A stretch of 64,000 nt of DNA from Euryodendron excelsum. Its lineage: Eukaryota; Streptophyta; Magnoliopsida; Ericales; Pentaphylacaceae. Below are positions 24,796-36,621 of the stretch, in pieces. The position numbers and the translations under genes were made by a program. The notes under the pieces are model-generated. The model was not told where the DNA came from. It ran no database searches and was given only the letters and a program-made list of their open reading frames with translations. The number at the start of each line of letters is the position of its first letter. Position 1 is the stretch's first letter. The stretch lies in contig CM065382.1 of NCBI GenBank assembly GCA_033060915.1, positions 3,954,001 to 4,018,000 on the forward strand, in the 5' to 3' direction.

Positions 24796-27700
24796 TTAGG
24801 AACCTTCCCAGTTGGGGCCTAGCTTCCCGTCTGCGGAATTTTTCGTTGCCCCTAACACCTTTCTTAATACCAGATCTCCAGGAGGGAAGAGTCTCAGTTG
24901 TACACTTTTGTTATAAGATCGGCTCAGTTGTTGATGATATACCGTAAGTTTGATTAGGGCAGCCTCACGTCTTTCTTCAACCAGGTCCATGTCCTTTGCC
25001 AGAGTCTGATCATTGAGGCCGGTATCAAAGGCCGCCGATCTAATCGTAGGGAGCCCCACTTCCAAGGGTATCACTATTTCTACCCCATATGCCATTGAGA
25101 AAAGGGTTTTCCCAATAGATCTCCTTGGAGTGGTTCTGTATGACCATAAGACACTGGAGAGCTATTCAACCCGTCGTCCTTTAGCCTTTTCTAGGAGCTT
25201 TTTAATGTCGTTGAGCATTGTTTTGTTGGAAATCTCTGCCTGCCCGTTGCATTATGGATAGGTCGGCGTTGAATAATAATTCCTGATGCCTAGCTCGTCA
25301 CATAATTCTCTAAATCTGTTGCCGTCGAATTGGGTGCCGTTATCTGATAGTAGTGCGTGAGGTATGCTAAACCGTGTAATGATGCTTTTCTAGGCAAATC
25401 TCTTTGCATTCAACTCGTTAATTGTCGAGAGTGGCTCTGCCTCTACCCATTTGGTGAAGTAATATATGGCCACAATGAGGAATCTTATGTTACCTGGGGC
25501 TCGGGGAAAAGGTCCAACTATATCTAACCTTCACTAGGCAAAGGGCCAGGGGGCAGTAATTGTTATGAGGTCTTCAGCCGGCTGATGGATCAACGGGGAG
25601 AATTTCTGACATTTCTCACATTTCATCACATATTAAGTGGCGGCCTTCTTTATGTAGGGCCACCATTATCCTTGCGAAATCGTGCAGTGAGCAATAAATC
25701 TGCCGCCGATATGGCTTCCACAGATTCCTTCATGAATTTCAAATAAAATAACTTGCACTTTGTCATGATGAACACAATATACATAGGGGCCAGTAAAAGA
25801 CCTTCTGTGGAGCTCTTTGGTAAGAGAGAGCCAATACTTCAGAGATTTGTATTTAACTTTTTTGGTTTCATTCTTGTCCTCAAGGAGTATGTCTCTGTCC
25901 AGGTAGGAGACGATTGGGTCCATCTAGGAGGGTCCCAACTGCTCAACAGCCAAGGCTTGCTCTTCTTCTTGAAATATGCTCGGGCTGGCTAGTGTCTCCA
26001 CATGGATTGTTCTCTTTGAACCTAACTTTAAAGTCGTGGCGAGTGTAGCCAAGGCATCGGCGTGAGCATTGTTGTCGCGGCTGAACTGGAAGAGCTTGTA
26101 CTTGCTGAATATTGCCAGCAGTTCTCTTGCTTTTACCAGATATTATGCCATTTTTCCTTTCTTTGCTACATACTCTCCAACGATCTGATTCACTACTAGC
26201 TGGAAATCTGAGTAGATCACGATATCAGAAATATGGAGATCAATAGTTCAGCACAACCCTGTGAGCAGAGCCTCGTATTCTGACTCATTGTTTGAGGCAG
26301 TGAACTTCAGCTTAATGGCTTGCTTCAATGCCATACCATCTGGCGTAATGAGGACTATCCCTTAGCCTACCCCCCGATCATTGGACGCTCCGTCTATAAA
26401 CAGTTTCCATTAACCAGCTTCTTTCCAAAGCTCCAAGGGAGGTTCGTCGTGTTGCACACCGGGGATTGACAATGGATTATTTTCCTGTGAAATTTTAACA
26501 GAAAATTCGGCAATAAAAACAGCTAATATCTGGCCTTTAATTGTCATTCGAGGTTGGAACTTGATGTCCAATTCTCCCAACTCAACAGCCCACTTGGCCA
26601 CTCTGTCAGAGAAGTCGGGCCTTCTTAAGAGTGGTTTCAGCTGATGGTCCATGAGTACATTGATGGTGTGGGCCCGGAAGTAGTTCACCAATTTACGTGT
26701 CGCTACTACCAGTACAAGGGCCATTTTTTCTAATGGTAGATATCGACTTTCGGGCCCCAGGAGAGTCTTGCTAACATAGTAGATAGGCTGCTGTTACCGA
26801 TCTTGCTGTCGAAGTAACACGGCTCTAACCGCATGCTCCGATACTACGAGGTAAAGGAATAGCTCCTCGTGTTTTAACGGAGTGGAGAGTAGGGGAGGCT
26901 GGCTTAGATATTTCTTTAGATCTCCCAAGGCTTGATCGCATTCCTGGGTCCAGTTGAATCGTTCCTACTTTTTGAGAAGTTGTAAGAATGGTCTGCACTT
27001 GTCTAAAGATCAATTAATGAATCTGTTGAGTGATGCTGCCATGCCTGTCAGCTTTTATACTTCCTTTGTATTCCTTAGAGTCTGGACATTCTGGACAGCA
27101 CTGACCTGCTGCGAGTCTACTTCAATGCCCCGGTATGTAACCAAGAACCCAAAGAATTTCCCAGAGTTAACCCCAAACACACATTTGGAGGCGTTGAGCC
27201 TCATTTTATACTATTTTAGGATGTTAAACACTGCTATCAGGTTGTCGAGATGCTGACTGCCGAGCTTACTTTTGACCACTATGTCATCGATGTACACTTC
27301 CACGATTCTGTCGATGTGATCTTTGAACATTTTGGTAACTAGATGCTGATAAGTGGCCCCAGCATTCTTTAGTCCAAAGGGCATTATCTTGTAACAGAAG
27401 ATACCCCGTGGAGTTATGAAGGCGATTTTTTCTTGATCATCTTCATGAAGCGGGATTTGATGGTACCCATGATAAGCATCCAAGAAGCTCATTCTTTCGA
27501 AGCTAGTCGTGGCATCTACCAGTTAGTTGAGCTTGGGCAGAGGGAAAGGGTCCTTAGGACATGCTTTGTTGAGATCAGTGAAGTCAACGCAAACTCTCCA
27601 CTTGCCGTCTTTCTTCTTCACAACAACTGTGTTCGACAGCCAGTGGGGGTGGTAGACTTCCCTAATTGCACCAGTATCAAGGAGCCTTCAACTTCTTCTA

Positions 27701-28640
27701 TGACACATCTACATGTTGCATAACTGCCCTCCTTCCCTTCTAGACCACATGTCGGCACTGAGGATCTACGCTTAACATGTGGTAGGCAATCTTTGCGTCG
27801 ATTCCAGGCATGTTGTAAGGCATGCAAGCGAAGATTTCAATGTAGCTCATCAGGAGCTTGATCAATGCATTCTCTTCGGTTTAGGATAAGGAAGCGTTGA
27901 TCACAAAGTACTTTTCCTTTTGTCGATTTATGTGGACTTTCTTTAGGTCCTCAACTACTTTCTTCTCTGGTACCTACCCAACGTCATCAATCGTGGGTGT
28001 GTCCTCGTAAAGCTCCATCATCTGTACTTTACCTACTTTTGCTTTCGTGGCACATGCTGTAAAGAAGTAGTGCTTTGCTGCAACTTGGTCCCCCCTTATC
28101 TCTTGCACCCCCTCTAGAGAGGGGAAGCGAATTAGCTAGTGGTAGGAAAAAGGGATAGCCTTCATGAGGTGTAACCATGTTCGGCCCATGATTACATTAT
28201 ATAGGGATGGCACGTTGACCACTAGGAATTCTGTCTGTAGGGTAATACCTCCCGTAGTCACAGGGACGGTCACCTTCCCAAGTGGCCAAACTAGGTTGGA
28301 GTTAAACCCAATTTATGGGTTGAGCGAGGGTTGAAGGTCGACGTCTTTCAATTCCAGCTTTTTGAAGAGGTCGTAGTACATAACCTCGGAGGAGCTCCCC
28401 TGGTTAATGAGTAGCCTCTTCACATCAAAACCTACTAGGCGCAGAGTCACGACGAGTGCGTCATTGTGGGGGTCTGAACTCCCATAAGGTCTTCATCAAT
28501 GACGGTTATGGCTGCAGTATCACTGCTGACCTTGGCTTTTTTGGGAGGAGGACCAAGCTGCAATATCTCTTTCAAATGCTCGGCTTTTTGAATATCAGCC
28601 CAGTATCTGTGTTAGTCGATAGCCTCAGAATCTGTCGACT
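24796..28640 (-). pseudogene. Tat pol remnant: protease, RT, RNase H, integrase
   Basis: Read right to left on the minus strand. Protease region at about 28440-28150 has the active-site motif as LINQGSS, where DxGSS is expected, followed by a GRTWLH segment. Reverse transcriptase at 27492-27211 includes the catalytic YIDD and the MPFGLKNAGATYQ motif. The RT/RNase H junction is at 26724-26410, and RNase H at about 26400-26030 has DGASN and ESEYEAL. The integrase zinc region is at 25923-25666, its catalytic core has Asp near 25515 (DIVGPFP), Asp near 25345 (DNGTQFD) and Glu near 25230 (NGQAE), and its C-terminus is at 25095-24796 (AYGVEIVIPLEVGLPT). Many in-frame stops and shifts separate these blocks, so no polyprotein can be made. 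Confidence 0.92.
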
Positions 28641-28796
28641 CGTTTAGCACATTGATCATACAGGCCGATTTAGCGTTGTCTCTCTGAAGGGGGGCCTTCA
28701 GTTTTGATTGTTTGGCCTCTTGTTTGTTTTCTCTCGCTCGGTAACGTGAACTCCTCTTCTCCCTAAGAGGTTAGTACTTATGTTTTTTTGGACCTT

Positions 28797-28814
28797 TCCA
28801 CAGGCGGCGTCAAT
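28797..28814 (-). other. Primer-binding-site-like sequence
   Basis: Directly inside the 5' LTR the minus strand reads ATTGACGCCGCCTGTGG, resembling the TTGGCGCCGTCTGTGG-type PBS of plant gypsy elements with a few changes. The tRNA was not identified. Confidence 0.45.
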
Positions 28815-29439
28815 TGTAAGTGGAATTTCTGGGTAGGCCTGGCCGATCGCCCGAACCACTATTGATGAGTCTCCAACCTGCTGTATAGAAACAGAAGAGT
28901 TAGAATGGGTTGACCATTTTTGGGTCGATCACACTCCGACAGTCAAGTTAGTTATCTTCACCAGAGCTAGAGCTAGAATAAAGACTATGAATACTTTTGA
29001 AAATAATTGTCCATACCTTGCTTCTTCAAGATGTTGTGTGTTTATTGTGTACTGTTCTTGGTTGAGCCTACTCATGTAATCATGGCTTACCTTGTAGGTT
29101 TATGCTATTTAGAGTGGATTGACCAGACAGGAATACACCTTTTTCTACCACGCTCCAGCTCGTCTGACCGAATATAAGCATGGCCGTCGCGTGCATCTCC
29201 TCTATATTGAGAATGCCGGTCCATTCACATTAAATGCGGCCGATAGAGCATTAAATGTCCTGAAATCCCTGAGTCGGGTGATCCGGCTTGAGGGCCAAGT
29301 AATCTTTTTATTTAGACTGACTGGGAGTGCGGGCCTGAGTTACCCTGATAAAATATAGGGTGCTCCTAGCCCGCATGATCCCTCCTCATATGCGTTGGGC
29401 CTGCCCTTTTGGGCTAGGCTCGAGGATTTTCAACCCACA
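28815..29439 (-). repeat. Right LTR (5' LTR of the Tat element)
   Basis: On the plus strand it starts TGTAAGTGG and ends CAACCCACA, followed by the ATTTT target duplication. It keeps the canonical TG...CA ends that the left copy has partly lost. Confidence 0.95.
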
Positions 29440-29904
29440 ATTTTAATTTAGTATTCACAGTTTATTTAAAATATTTTTATTATTTCAATTAATGTCATAT
29501 GATTTGGTCCTAAATTGCACTTAATTTTCAAAATCAATAAGTTACCTACTTGAAATAGTATATGAATTAGCTCTGCCTTTCCATTGAATGTTTAGTAAAT
29601 TTTATTGGATTTGCTGTCTTAATGGAGTTTTTGAAACCTTATTCATAACTTTCACACAATGAATGTCCTACTTATTCATAGCCATTATCATTCTGCTTCC
29701 TCAAGTGTATCAGAATATATGCATTTGCTCATTAATCATCACCATTGAATAAGTAAATATACGTAGATTTAGTGACAAAAGAAAAATAAAATAATACATA
29801 AAGGGATGCTTGTGAATCTGGTCAAAGACAATCTAGCGTGTATATCGCTTCTCGAGAACCCAAAAGCTACGATGTCTTTGTAATTATAGTAGCCGACCAA
29901 GTAC

Positions 29905-30220
29905 TAGGGTGGTCATTAGCTTTGGTTCCACCTATACTCAAAAAATTTTACTGGGTCTAATGAAATTTTAAGTCCGTTTAAAATAAAAATTATAATTTTT
30001 AAATTCATCTATTTAAGTTATAAATATTTTTAATAAATATTTTTTTAAAAGAAATAATAAATAAATAAATAATATAATATAATATATTATTATATATATA
30101 TATTTTTTTGAATCAGATTCGGTCGGATTTACCACACAATTCTCAAACTTGTCTACTAAACTAATCAAAATTTAAGAAAAATCTCAAACTCTATAAATAA
30201 TGGGTGAACTATCACCTCTA
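29905..30220. mobile_element. Non-autonomous hAT element (316 bp)
   Basis: It is flanked by an exact 8-bp duplication CCAAGTAC (29897-29904 and 30221-30228). Ends are TAGGGTGGTCA and, inverted, TAGAGGTGATA. The interior is AT-rich and noncoding. Confidence 0.8.
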
Positions 30221-30669
30221 CCAAGTACTACTGATTATATATTTTTATGAAACTGATTAAAATATAATTTTTTTCCCTGGAAGTGAAACTCTAATTTTTA
30301 ATTTTAAGATTGAGATGTAGAATATAACACAAACTCATGAATACTCGAAATGTCACCCAACCAGGACCAAATAAATGCCGGAGAAATTACTCATAAGCAT
30401 CGAGGATTAAGGCCTTGGATTGAGTTGAAAATTCAAGGATTTTTTTTTTTTAATTTTGGTTCTTCCGTGGCCATTGGGCATCTAAAAATTACAGAGTGAT
30501 CAGTGGCTATTTTTGTATTTTCATGCATGTGGACGTGTACTTGGGGGAGGTGGAATGAGGATTTTAGAAACTAACAGTGCAAGAGTGTTGGTAGATGGAG
30601 AATGTTTCAAAAACAAAATAGTTGTAATTTCCTGCATGAGTTCTAAGTAATATAAAAGGGAAAAGGTAA

Positions 30670-30920
30670 CCAGCTGGGTTAATTTAATTGGTCAGAGCTC
30701 TTGGTCTCTCTTTAAAAAGTCAAGTTGGTTAGGGCTATCAGTCTCTCTTTGAGAAGTCAATAACTCTTATCAAATGTAAGAGTTGGCCGTAATTAATTTA
30801 TCCTTTGTAAATACTCTAGTCCTGGTACGAATATCTGTCTTCGACCGAACCGCAAGGAGATTAGTCGAGGTGTCCAAACTAGCCTGGACACCCGTAACTG
30901 TTGAATAAAAAAAAAAAATT
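30670..30920 (+). mobile_element. SINE-like element, Au-type 3' end
   Basis: The 3' part reads GGAGATTAGTCGAGGTGTCC, then AGCCTGGACACCCGTAACTG and an A tail, closely resembling the conserved tail of plant Au SINEs. A tRNA-like A-box region (GGTCAGAGCTCTTGG) lies near the 5' end, with an internal short duplication around TCTCTCTTT. Target duplications were not resolved. It is immediately followed by a MITE. Confidence 0.55.
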
Positions 30921-31081
30921 GTTATTATTCTAGAAAATTTGTACAAAAAAATTCATAAAAATGATGGGCAATGACAAATATGTAATTAAAAGCCATTATT
31001 ATAGATAATTTGTTTTAGAGTGAATGATTGTCATTCTTGTAATAAATTTTATATGAATTTTTTATTATTTAGCATTACTCT
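30919..31081 (-). mobile_element. MITE family A copy 3
   Basis: Left end TTGTTATTATTC, right end TTAGCATTACTC, with the family core TTTTAGAGTGAATGATTGTC. It abuts the A tail of the SINE-like copy. Confidence 0.65.
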
Positions 31082-31465
31082 TTTAAAAAAAACTTTTAAG
31101 CCAATTGTATCTAACCCTCAAGAATATAGTTTGCTGAATTTGGATTCTCTCTATTCAATAATTTGGAATTGAGATTTACATTCCATTGATTAAGGTATTG
31201 ACACGTCAACTAACTTAAAAATAAAGAGTTCAAATAAGTTGAGTTAAATTTATTTAAAAATAAATAATTTTATGTTTATATATAAAAATATATATTTTAA
31301 TACAAAAAGACGTAATGTTAGTAAGGCATATGATAAGATTACATTTCATCCATTGATTATGGAATAAAAATTTGGAATGAAGAGAATCTAAATCCTAATT
31401 TCCTACATTAGCAAATTGACTCCTATAAACCAAGTGGATCATGGTTAAAAGAACGGGAGCCCATT

Positions 31466-31576
31466 ACTTTATAATAAAGTATTTATTATGATAATTTTTA
31501 ATTTAAAAAATGTCATTCCTATATTATTTTGATGAAATTTTTGGTACAAATTTTTCAGAACCAAATAGCATTTTCT
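31466..31576 (+). mobile_element. MITE family A copy 4 (partial)
   Basis: Only the right-hand part is kept, ending AAATAGCATTTTC. It sits at the same place relative to the duplicated block as the copy at 38087-38288, so it predates the duplication. Confidence 0.55.
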
Positions 31577-31896
31577 TTTCTTCAAAACGTGCCGAAAACT
31601 AAATTATTCTCATCCACAACTAGCAATAAATCAGCATATTTGCATGTGCTGTTATGCCCAAGTTACGATATAATTATACCTTTAAACGTCTTAGTTGTGC
31701 AAATCAAGTACCATGAATCAATATACATAAAGTCGAACAAAGTCAATGAGTCTGGGAATGAAATTTTCAACTCATAATTTGTCCGGTGTAAACACGCTGG
31801 CACTCTCTGTCGATCGAAAACCATATTAATCCATCGTTTGAATAGCTGTAAAGGACCTTTCTTGACAAAGAAGACGACTTGGCTTGTGTTCACACT

Positions 31897-32631
31897 CAGG
31901 GTGGAACTAAGATTTTATTTTAAGGGTGTCAAAATTTGAAATATAAAATTTTCCATATTAATATAGTTATATTGATATATATGTTTGTGTACATGCTTTT
32001 ATTTGATGGTGATAAGGCCAACTTGTTGGATTAATGCACATTAGAAGGCCCATCAACCGTTGATTTTATTGGATTAGAACATATTTGAAAAAATTAGTAG
32101 AATTTAAAGTCCAATATACAAAAAAAGTAACGCTATACAGCTTAAAAATCCATACAAGATTTAGTGTAGATTGATGTGGTTGAATGAAACATTTCATTTT
32201 AAAACAAAATATCTTTGATAATGACATTTAATTACAAAAAAATATAGTTATCACATCACCTGGTAGTTTTTTTGTATAAATATTCTAATGCTTCATTTGG
32301 AACTCAAATTTTCAGTTGAAAAAGTAAAAACAAAGACAAAGGTGAAGAAAAATAAAACAAAATTAAAGAGTAATTTTGTTCTATTTTCTATCACGTTTTC
32401 TTTTTTCACCTGAAAATTCGAATTCCAAACAGAACGTAAAAAAATAGCATTTTTCTATCCAAAAAGTTTGATTTGTTATAAGGTTAAGACTTTAACTGAG
32501 TGTTTTAAATTTTGGAGGTGCCAGTAAAACGAATTTGTGCTGAAACATAAAATATACACTCAATATATAAGAGTGCTATCACAACGATGGGGTGCTATGG
32601 TACCCCTCGCTCATTGAATGGTTCCGCCCTG
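31897..32631. mobile_element. Non-autonomous hAT element in duplication copy 1
   Basis: A 735-bp insertion with ends CAGGGTGGAACTA and, inverted, CAGGGCGGAACCA, flanked by an exact 8-bp duplication TTCACACT (31889-31896 and 32632-32639). The paralogous position near 42420 lacks it, showing an empty site. A MITE (32127-32293) is nested inside. Confidence 0.88.
32127..32293 (+). mobile_element. MITE family A copy 5, nested in hAT element
   Basis: It begins GTAACGCTATACAG and has the family core CATTTTAAAACAAAATATC and a TCACATCACC arm. The right terminus is shortened. Confidence 0.6.
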
Positions 32632-32933
32632 TTCACACTGTTGGTTATATTCAATCTATCACACTTGAGGAAACTACAAGACCTTGGTGTTTTGAGTCTT
32701 TTGACTGTTCATATTGGCTTTGCAAGAGTAAGCGAACGTTTTATTCACACTACTATTCAATCTATCACATTTAAGGAAATTACAACTTCAATACGTACGT
32801 TTGATGTGTCTCGCCTATTCATATATACTTTTCTTGATAAGAGTAATAGAAAATTCTGATAAGAAGAGAGAGGCACGTAATTAGTTGACGAGAAATTGTA
32901 AATAAGTAAATAAAGAAGAAGAAAGAATTGTAT

Positions 32934-33285
32934 GGCGGCGGATCTAAGATTTTGGTTTAGTGAAAGCGAAATTTATAAAGAATCACAGACGAAATTTTTT
33001 CTTACTTGGCGGTTTATTTTCTTTGATAACATAAATAAATAATTTTATTAAAAATGTCAAAAATAGAAAGCATCGCTATAGCACAAACGCTGTATGTAAA
33101 AATGTATATCCATCAACAAAATTTTTGATCACCTATAAACCAGGGGACAAATACAGGTGTTAGCCAATTGATCGAGAACGACACATTATATTTAAAAGTT
33201 AAAATCAAATAAATATAAATAAAAAATTTTTAAAAATAATGGGAGCTACCAAGTTGCTCCACTAGCTCTTCAATAGATTCGCCCT
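32934..33285. mobile_element. Probable hAT-like insertion in duplication copy 1
   Basis: A 350-bp stretch absent from the paralogous site near 42908. Ends GGCGGCGGATCTAAG and, inverted, GGGCGAATCTATTG resemble each other and hAT termini. The target duplication is unclear. Confidence 0.5.
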
Positions 33286-33797
33286 TAGTTGTGCATCGCG
33301 TCTCTTTACTTGTACGAGAGAACGTTGAACAAAGAAAATTTGTGGACATTAAAGAACAAGTCACAAGACTTCTCGCACCTAACGGGGACACAATTGACTT
33401 CTTTAGCCCCAAGCATAATGGTTATCCATTTACCACCTTTTTTGGTTTTTTTTTTTGTTTTAACCTTTGCATTCATCCCTAGTGAATAAACTACTTCGGC
33501 AAACATTTCAACCCACCAATCTCGGATAATCACCACGCAGGCAGCCTATCTTAGTTTTGCCAACAACAGCATGTGCGGTTCTCTTCCAGAAATCCTCCGC
33601 ATACGAATCGAACCCAAGAGGCTCGCCCATACTTCTCACGCCTTTTCCACTAAACCAACCGCGGGGTTGAAACAATTTATTGAGGAGTCATCAACCACAA
33701 TTCCTACTAATCATGGTTAACTGGTTGTTGGATATATTTGTTATATAAAAAAGAGGCCCAACTTTATATTCATATGCAGTTTTTTTTATAAAAATTG

Positions 33798-33978
33798 GGT
33801 AATATTGTACAAATAAAAAATTTATACAGAATTTATGATCAGAATAATGTGATTAATGGAGAGTCATTCACTTAAAAATAAAGCATCTATCATGGTAACT
33901 CTTATTTATAAAAATAATGTTGTCACATCGTTTTGAATTAATTTTTTGTACAAATTTTTTAAAAAAATAGCATTTTTC
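33798..33978 (+). mobile_element. MITE family A copy 6
   Basis: A well-preserved copy: GGTAATATTGTAC at the left, AGAATAATGTGATT arm, core AATAAAGCATCTATCATGGT, TGTCACATCG arm, and AAATAGCATTTTTC at the right. It is absent from the paralogous site near 43920. Confidence 0.75.
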
Positions 33979-34236
33979 ATAAAAAAAAGAATATGTAAGA
34001 GTATAACTCTCTTAAAATTTTTTTTTCGTAACAGGTGAGCTAACTAGCTGGAGCTGTTGAATAGTATGCGATTGCGGATCAGAAATTTGTTCCAAATAAA
34101 GATTGCACACCAGAAATGATGTGCACTTAATATTTATTTGTCAGAGTTGCCAGCTCTGAAACTATACAATAGTCACTACTATATGATTATGAGCAACCTC
34201 ACGTGAACCATGTGCATTAGAATACTATTATGGAAA

Positions 34237-34415
34237 GAAAAATGCTATTTAGAATTTTTTTTACAGAATTTTGTAATAGAATGATGTGGAGATGATAATT
34301 TTATAATTAATATGCATTTTAGTTGGTTCTTTATTTTAGAGTGATAGACTCACAACTTAGTAATATTATTCTGGTAGTAAATTATATATGAATTTTCTAG
34401 TTGTATACTATTACC
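34237..34415 (-). mobile_element. MITE family A copy 7
   Basis: Left end GAAAAATGCTATTTAGAA, arm AGAATGATGTGG, core TTTATTTTAGAGTGATAGAC, right end GTATACTATTACC. Very similar in layout to the Aux/IAA intron copy. Absent from the paralogous site near 44135. Confidence 0.75.
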
Positions 34416-34426
34416 TTACAAAAAAT

Positions 34427-34577
34427 AATAATGCTATACAAACAGAAAAATTCATATAAAATTTATCACATAGATTTATGATGTGATTGGATAAGAGTTA
34501 TTTAGTTTAAAATAAATATCCATTATGATAACTTTTAATTACAAGACTTTCATTATCATTGCCACATCTTCCTAGCA
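34427..34577 (+). mobile_element. MITE family A copy 8 (right end truncated)
   Basis: Begins TAATGCTATACAAACAGAAA and keeps the core TTTAAAATAAATATCCATTA and the GCCACATCTT arm, then loses the right terminus. It lies 12 bp after copy 7. Confidence 0.65.
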
Positions 34578-35690
34578 GGAGTAATGATAAGACTTTGGAC
34601 TGATCACCATAGAGATTTGGATGGAACGAAAGATGGTGATGCAGTTAAGGAAGATCTGCCCGCGTTGGCGGCGGCAAAGGAGATTTGAAAGCCCTCTTCA
34701 GTGAGAGAGAAAATGGAATGAAGGAAAATTAGGGTCTTTTGCTTTAAAAAATAAGAAATGGAAAATCACAAAATAGGAAAAAACTAAGAGATAGAGAAAG
34801 AGAGACGTAGGGGGTTAAACGATTAGAATCCTCTGCAAACGGGACTTTTAAGGTTTGTCGCACGGTAACTTTTCATTGGGCCACTTCATAAACAGCAACA
34901 ACAACATCTAACTTGATAGCAGTAAAATCGCTCCCAACAACAAGAGTGGCCGATTATTATTCTCATACTAACCATAAGATTTTAAGTTCGATCTCTCCTC
35001 ATTTTTTCTAGTGTCTAACTATTATTTATACAGTGTGTGAAATTTTTATAATTGTGGTCATAAATGAATTTGAGAAAGTAATCGATCAAAGTTCTAAACA
35101 CTTTATAGTAAAAAAAAAATTGTAAAGATTCTCATACCCGCATGTATCAATAATTTATGAAAGTAGGGCATTGCAAGAACTACTAAAATAAGAAATCATT
35201 AAAGCTAGCGATTTCATTAATGGCACATAATAATTAAGTTGGTATCCTACATTGATATATATATATATATATATATTTGTGTGTGTGTGTGTTATTTTGA
35301 TAGCTGGCGGGCTTACATTAAAGAATTTTGTAGTGGGATAAGCTAGGAAGCATGAAATTATAAATAAAAAGGTAACACACATATATCTTGCCGTAATCCA
35401 TAGAATTTATGGGCATCTTAAACTTTGAATGGTCATGAGCCAATAGCTTGGTTTGCAGAAGTTTTTGGAGTCCAAATCAGGGGTCTCTATATATTTAGCA
35501 TGACAACTCCGTAATATATAATTCGCAAAACATTATTAATCTCCTCAAACTTTTCTTGATTATATATATATGATTTAATGTCAAGTAATTAGGGTTAGTA
35601 GCAGGTTAGATATATAATGTGTTTAAGCTCCCCTGGAAGTAATCATGGAGCTGGTTAATTGGAACTTGTATAAATTTTGCAGGTACCATG

Positions 35691-35865
35691 GCAAAGGGCG
35701 TAAATTTGAGCTATCAAGTGGGAGGGACCCAGCACTGGTTAACAAAGTCCAGTGGTTTTCTGAAGGACGACTACGTGGTCTCGCCTAACTGGAGGCAAGA
35801 TGCGAACAAAGGGATGATCAGAACTTATGGTGTGACAGATACGAGTTGGTAGCATACGAGTTGTT
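35691..35865 (+). pseudogene. Phospholipase A1-I gamma exon-2 pseudogene
   Basis: Close copy of exon 2 of the intact gene at 46711: after a TGCAG acceptor it encodes YHGKGRKFELSSGRDPALVN, then shifts frame by one base near 35750 and resumes as a FLKDDYVVSPNWRQDANKGM segment. The last part of the exon is replaced from about 35833 by unrelated repeat sequence and reaches a TAG near 35852. No exon 1 exists upstream: the matching interval 34240-35120 holds MITEs and other DNA. It cannot make a lipase. Confidence 0.9.
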
Positions 35866-35975
35866 AGAAATATTCGACAAAACAGTGATACGATGTAATT
35901 TTTGACAAGTAGTATCAAAAATCAATCAAATAGATTCATATGGACATTTTGCTATAATGAATCCGGTATTATTTT
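35833..35975 (+). repeat. Direct repeat replacing the pseudogene exon end
   Basis: TATGGTGTGACAGATAC and the following GAAATATTC...GTGATAC pattern recur at 36900-37060 in the same orientation with substitutions. The two copies flank about 0.9 kb that includes an hAT element. Confidence 0.65.
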
Positions 35976-36051
35976 TTTAGGCCTCCAGTACCCCACCGCA
36001 CGGTGAAGTGCCTAAGGCTTGTTTTTAGTGCAAATATCATTACCTTTTATT

Positions 36052-36621
36052 TAGGGATAACAGTGGATCGGGTAAAAGTGAATATTCGACCGAACCCGTC
36101 CCGTATAAGGAGGGTATGGAGAATTTAAAATAAGGATAGAGGTGGGGATGGAGGTATTAAACTAAACCCGTGCGGGTTTAGAGGCGGGGATGGACTTAGG
36201 CTGTCCCCCGCCCTACCCCGCCATACCCGTTAGGTATTAGTATAATTAGTAATTACCTAGAGCTTAATTATAAATATTAAGACCAAAAAAAGGGGTTTAA
36301 CTATAAATTTTAAAACAAAAAATAGAGACTCACTTGTAAATAATAAAATTTAAATTTTGTCAATCATATTTTTTGCTCTTTTGTTTATTTTTGTATTTGT
36401 TTTGGGGGTTTTTTGTTTTTTAGTATTATTTGGCTTGGAGGGTACGAGGCAGGGGCGGGTGTGAAGGCGGGGGTGGACAGAAATTTTTACCCGCGAGGCG
36501 GAGATGGATGTCTAAAAAAATACCTGTACGGGTATGGAGGCGGGGATGAAGATGATTTTTTTAGATGGATGCAGGAATAAACGTGTCAATACCCACCCCG
36601 CCCGGTCCACTGTCATCCCTA
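36052..36621. mobile_element. Non-autonomous hAT element (570 bp)
   Basis: Ends TAGGGATAACAGTGGATCGG and, inverted, TAGGGATGACAGTGGACCGG. The flanking 8-mers CTTTTATT (36044-36051) and CTTTTATG (36622-36629) match at seven of eight. Subterminal regions are rich in GGCGGGG and CCCGCC-type repeats, typical of hAT transposase-binding regions. No coding capacity. Confidence 0.85.

Larger units (their letters stand above)
20598..29439 (-). mobile_element. Ty3/gypsy LTR retrotransposon, Tat type, decayed
   Basis: Two direct LTRs of about 625 bp bound an 8.8-kb element, flanked by a perfect 5-bp duplication ATTTT (20593-20597 and 29440-29444). Protease, RT, RNase H and integrase read on the minus strand, so the right LTR is the 5' LTR. 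A polypurine tract next to the left LTR and a PBS-like sequence next to the right LTR agree. All coding regions have stops and frameshifts, and almost no gag remains between the right LTR and protease. An extra ORF between pol and the 3' LTR lies in the opposite orientation, as in Tat-lineage elements such as Grande. The LTRs differ at roughly one site in eight to ten by eye, so the insertion is old. Confidence 0.95.

Noticed and set aside
24517..27723. Plus-strand ORFs of 70-100 codons across the Tat pol region
   Set aside because: They are shadows of the minus-strand pol; their peptides match nothing while the opposite strand gives RT, RNase H and integrase motifs.
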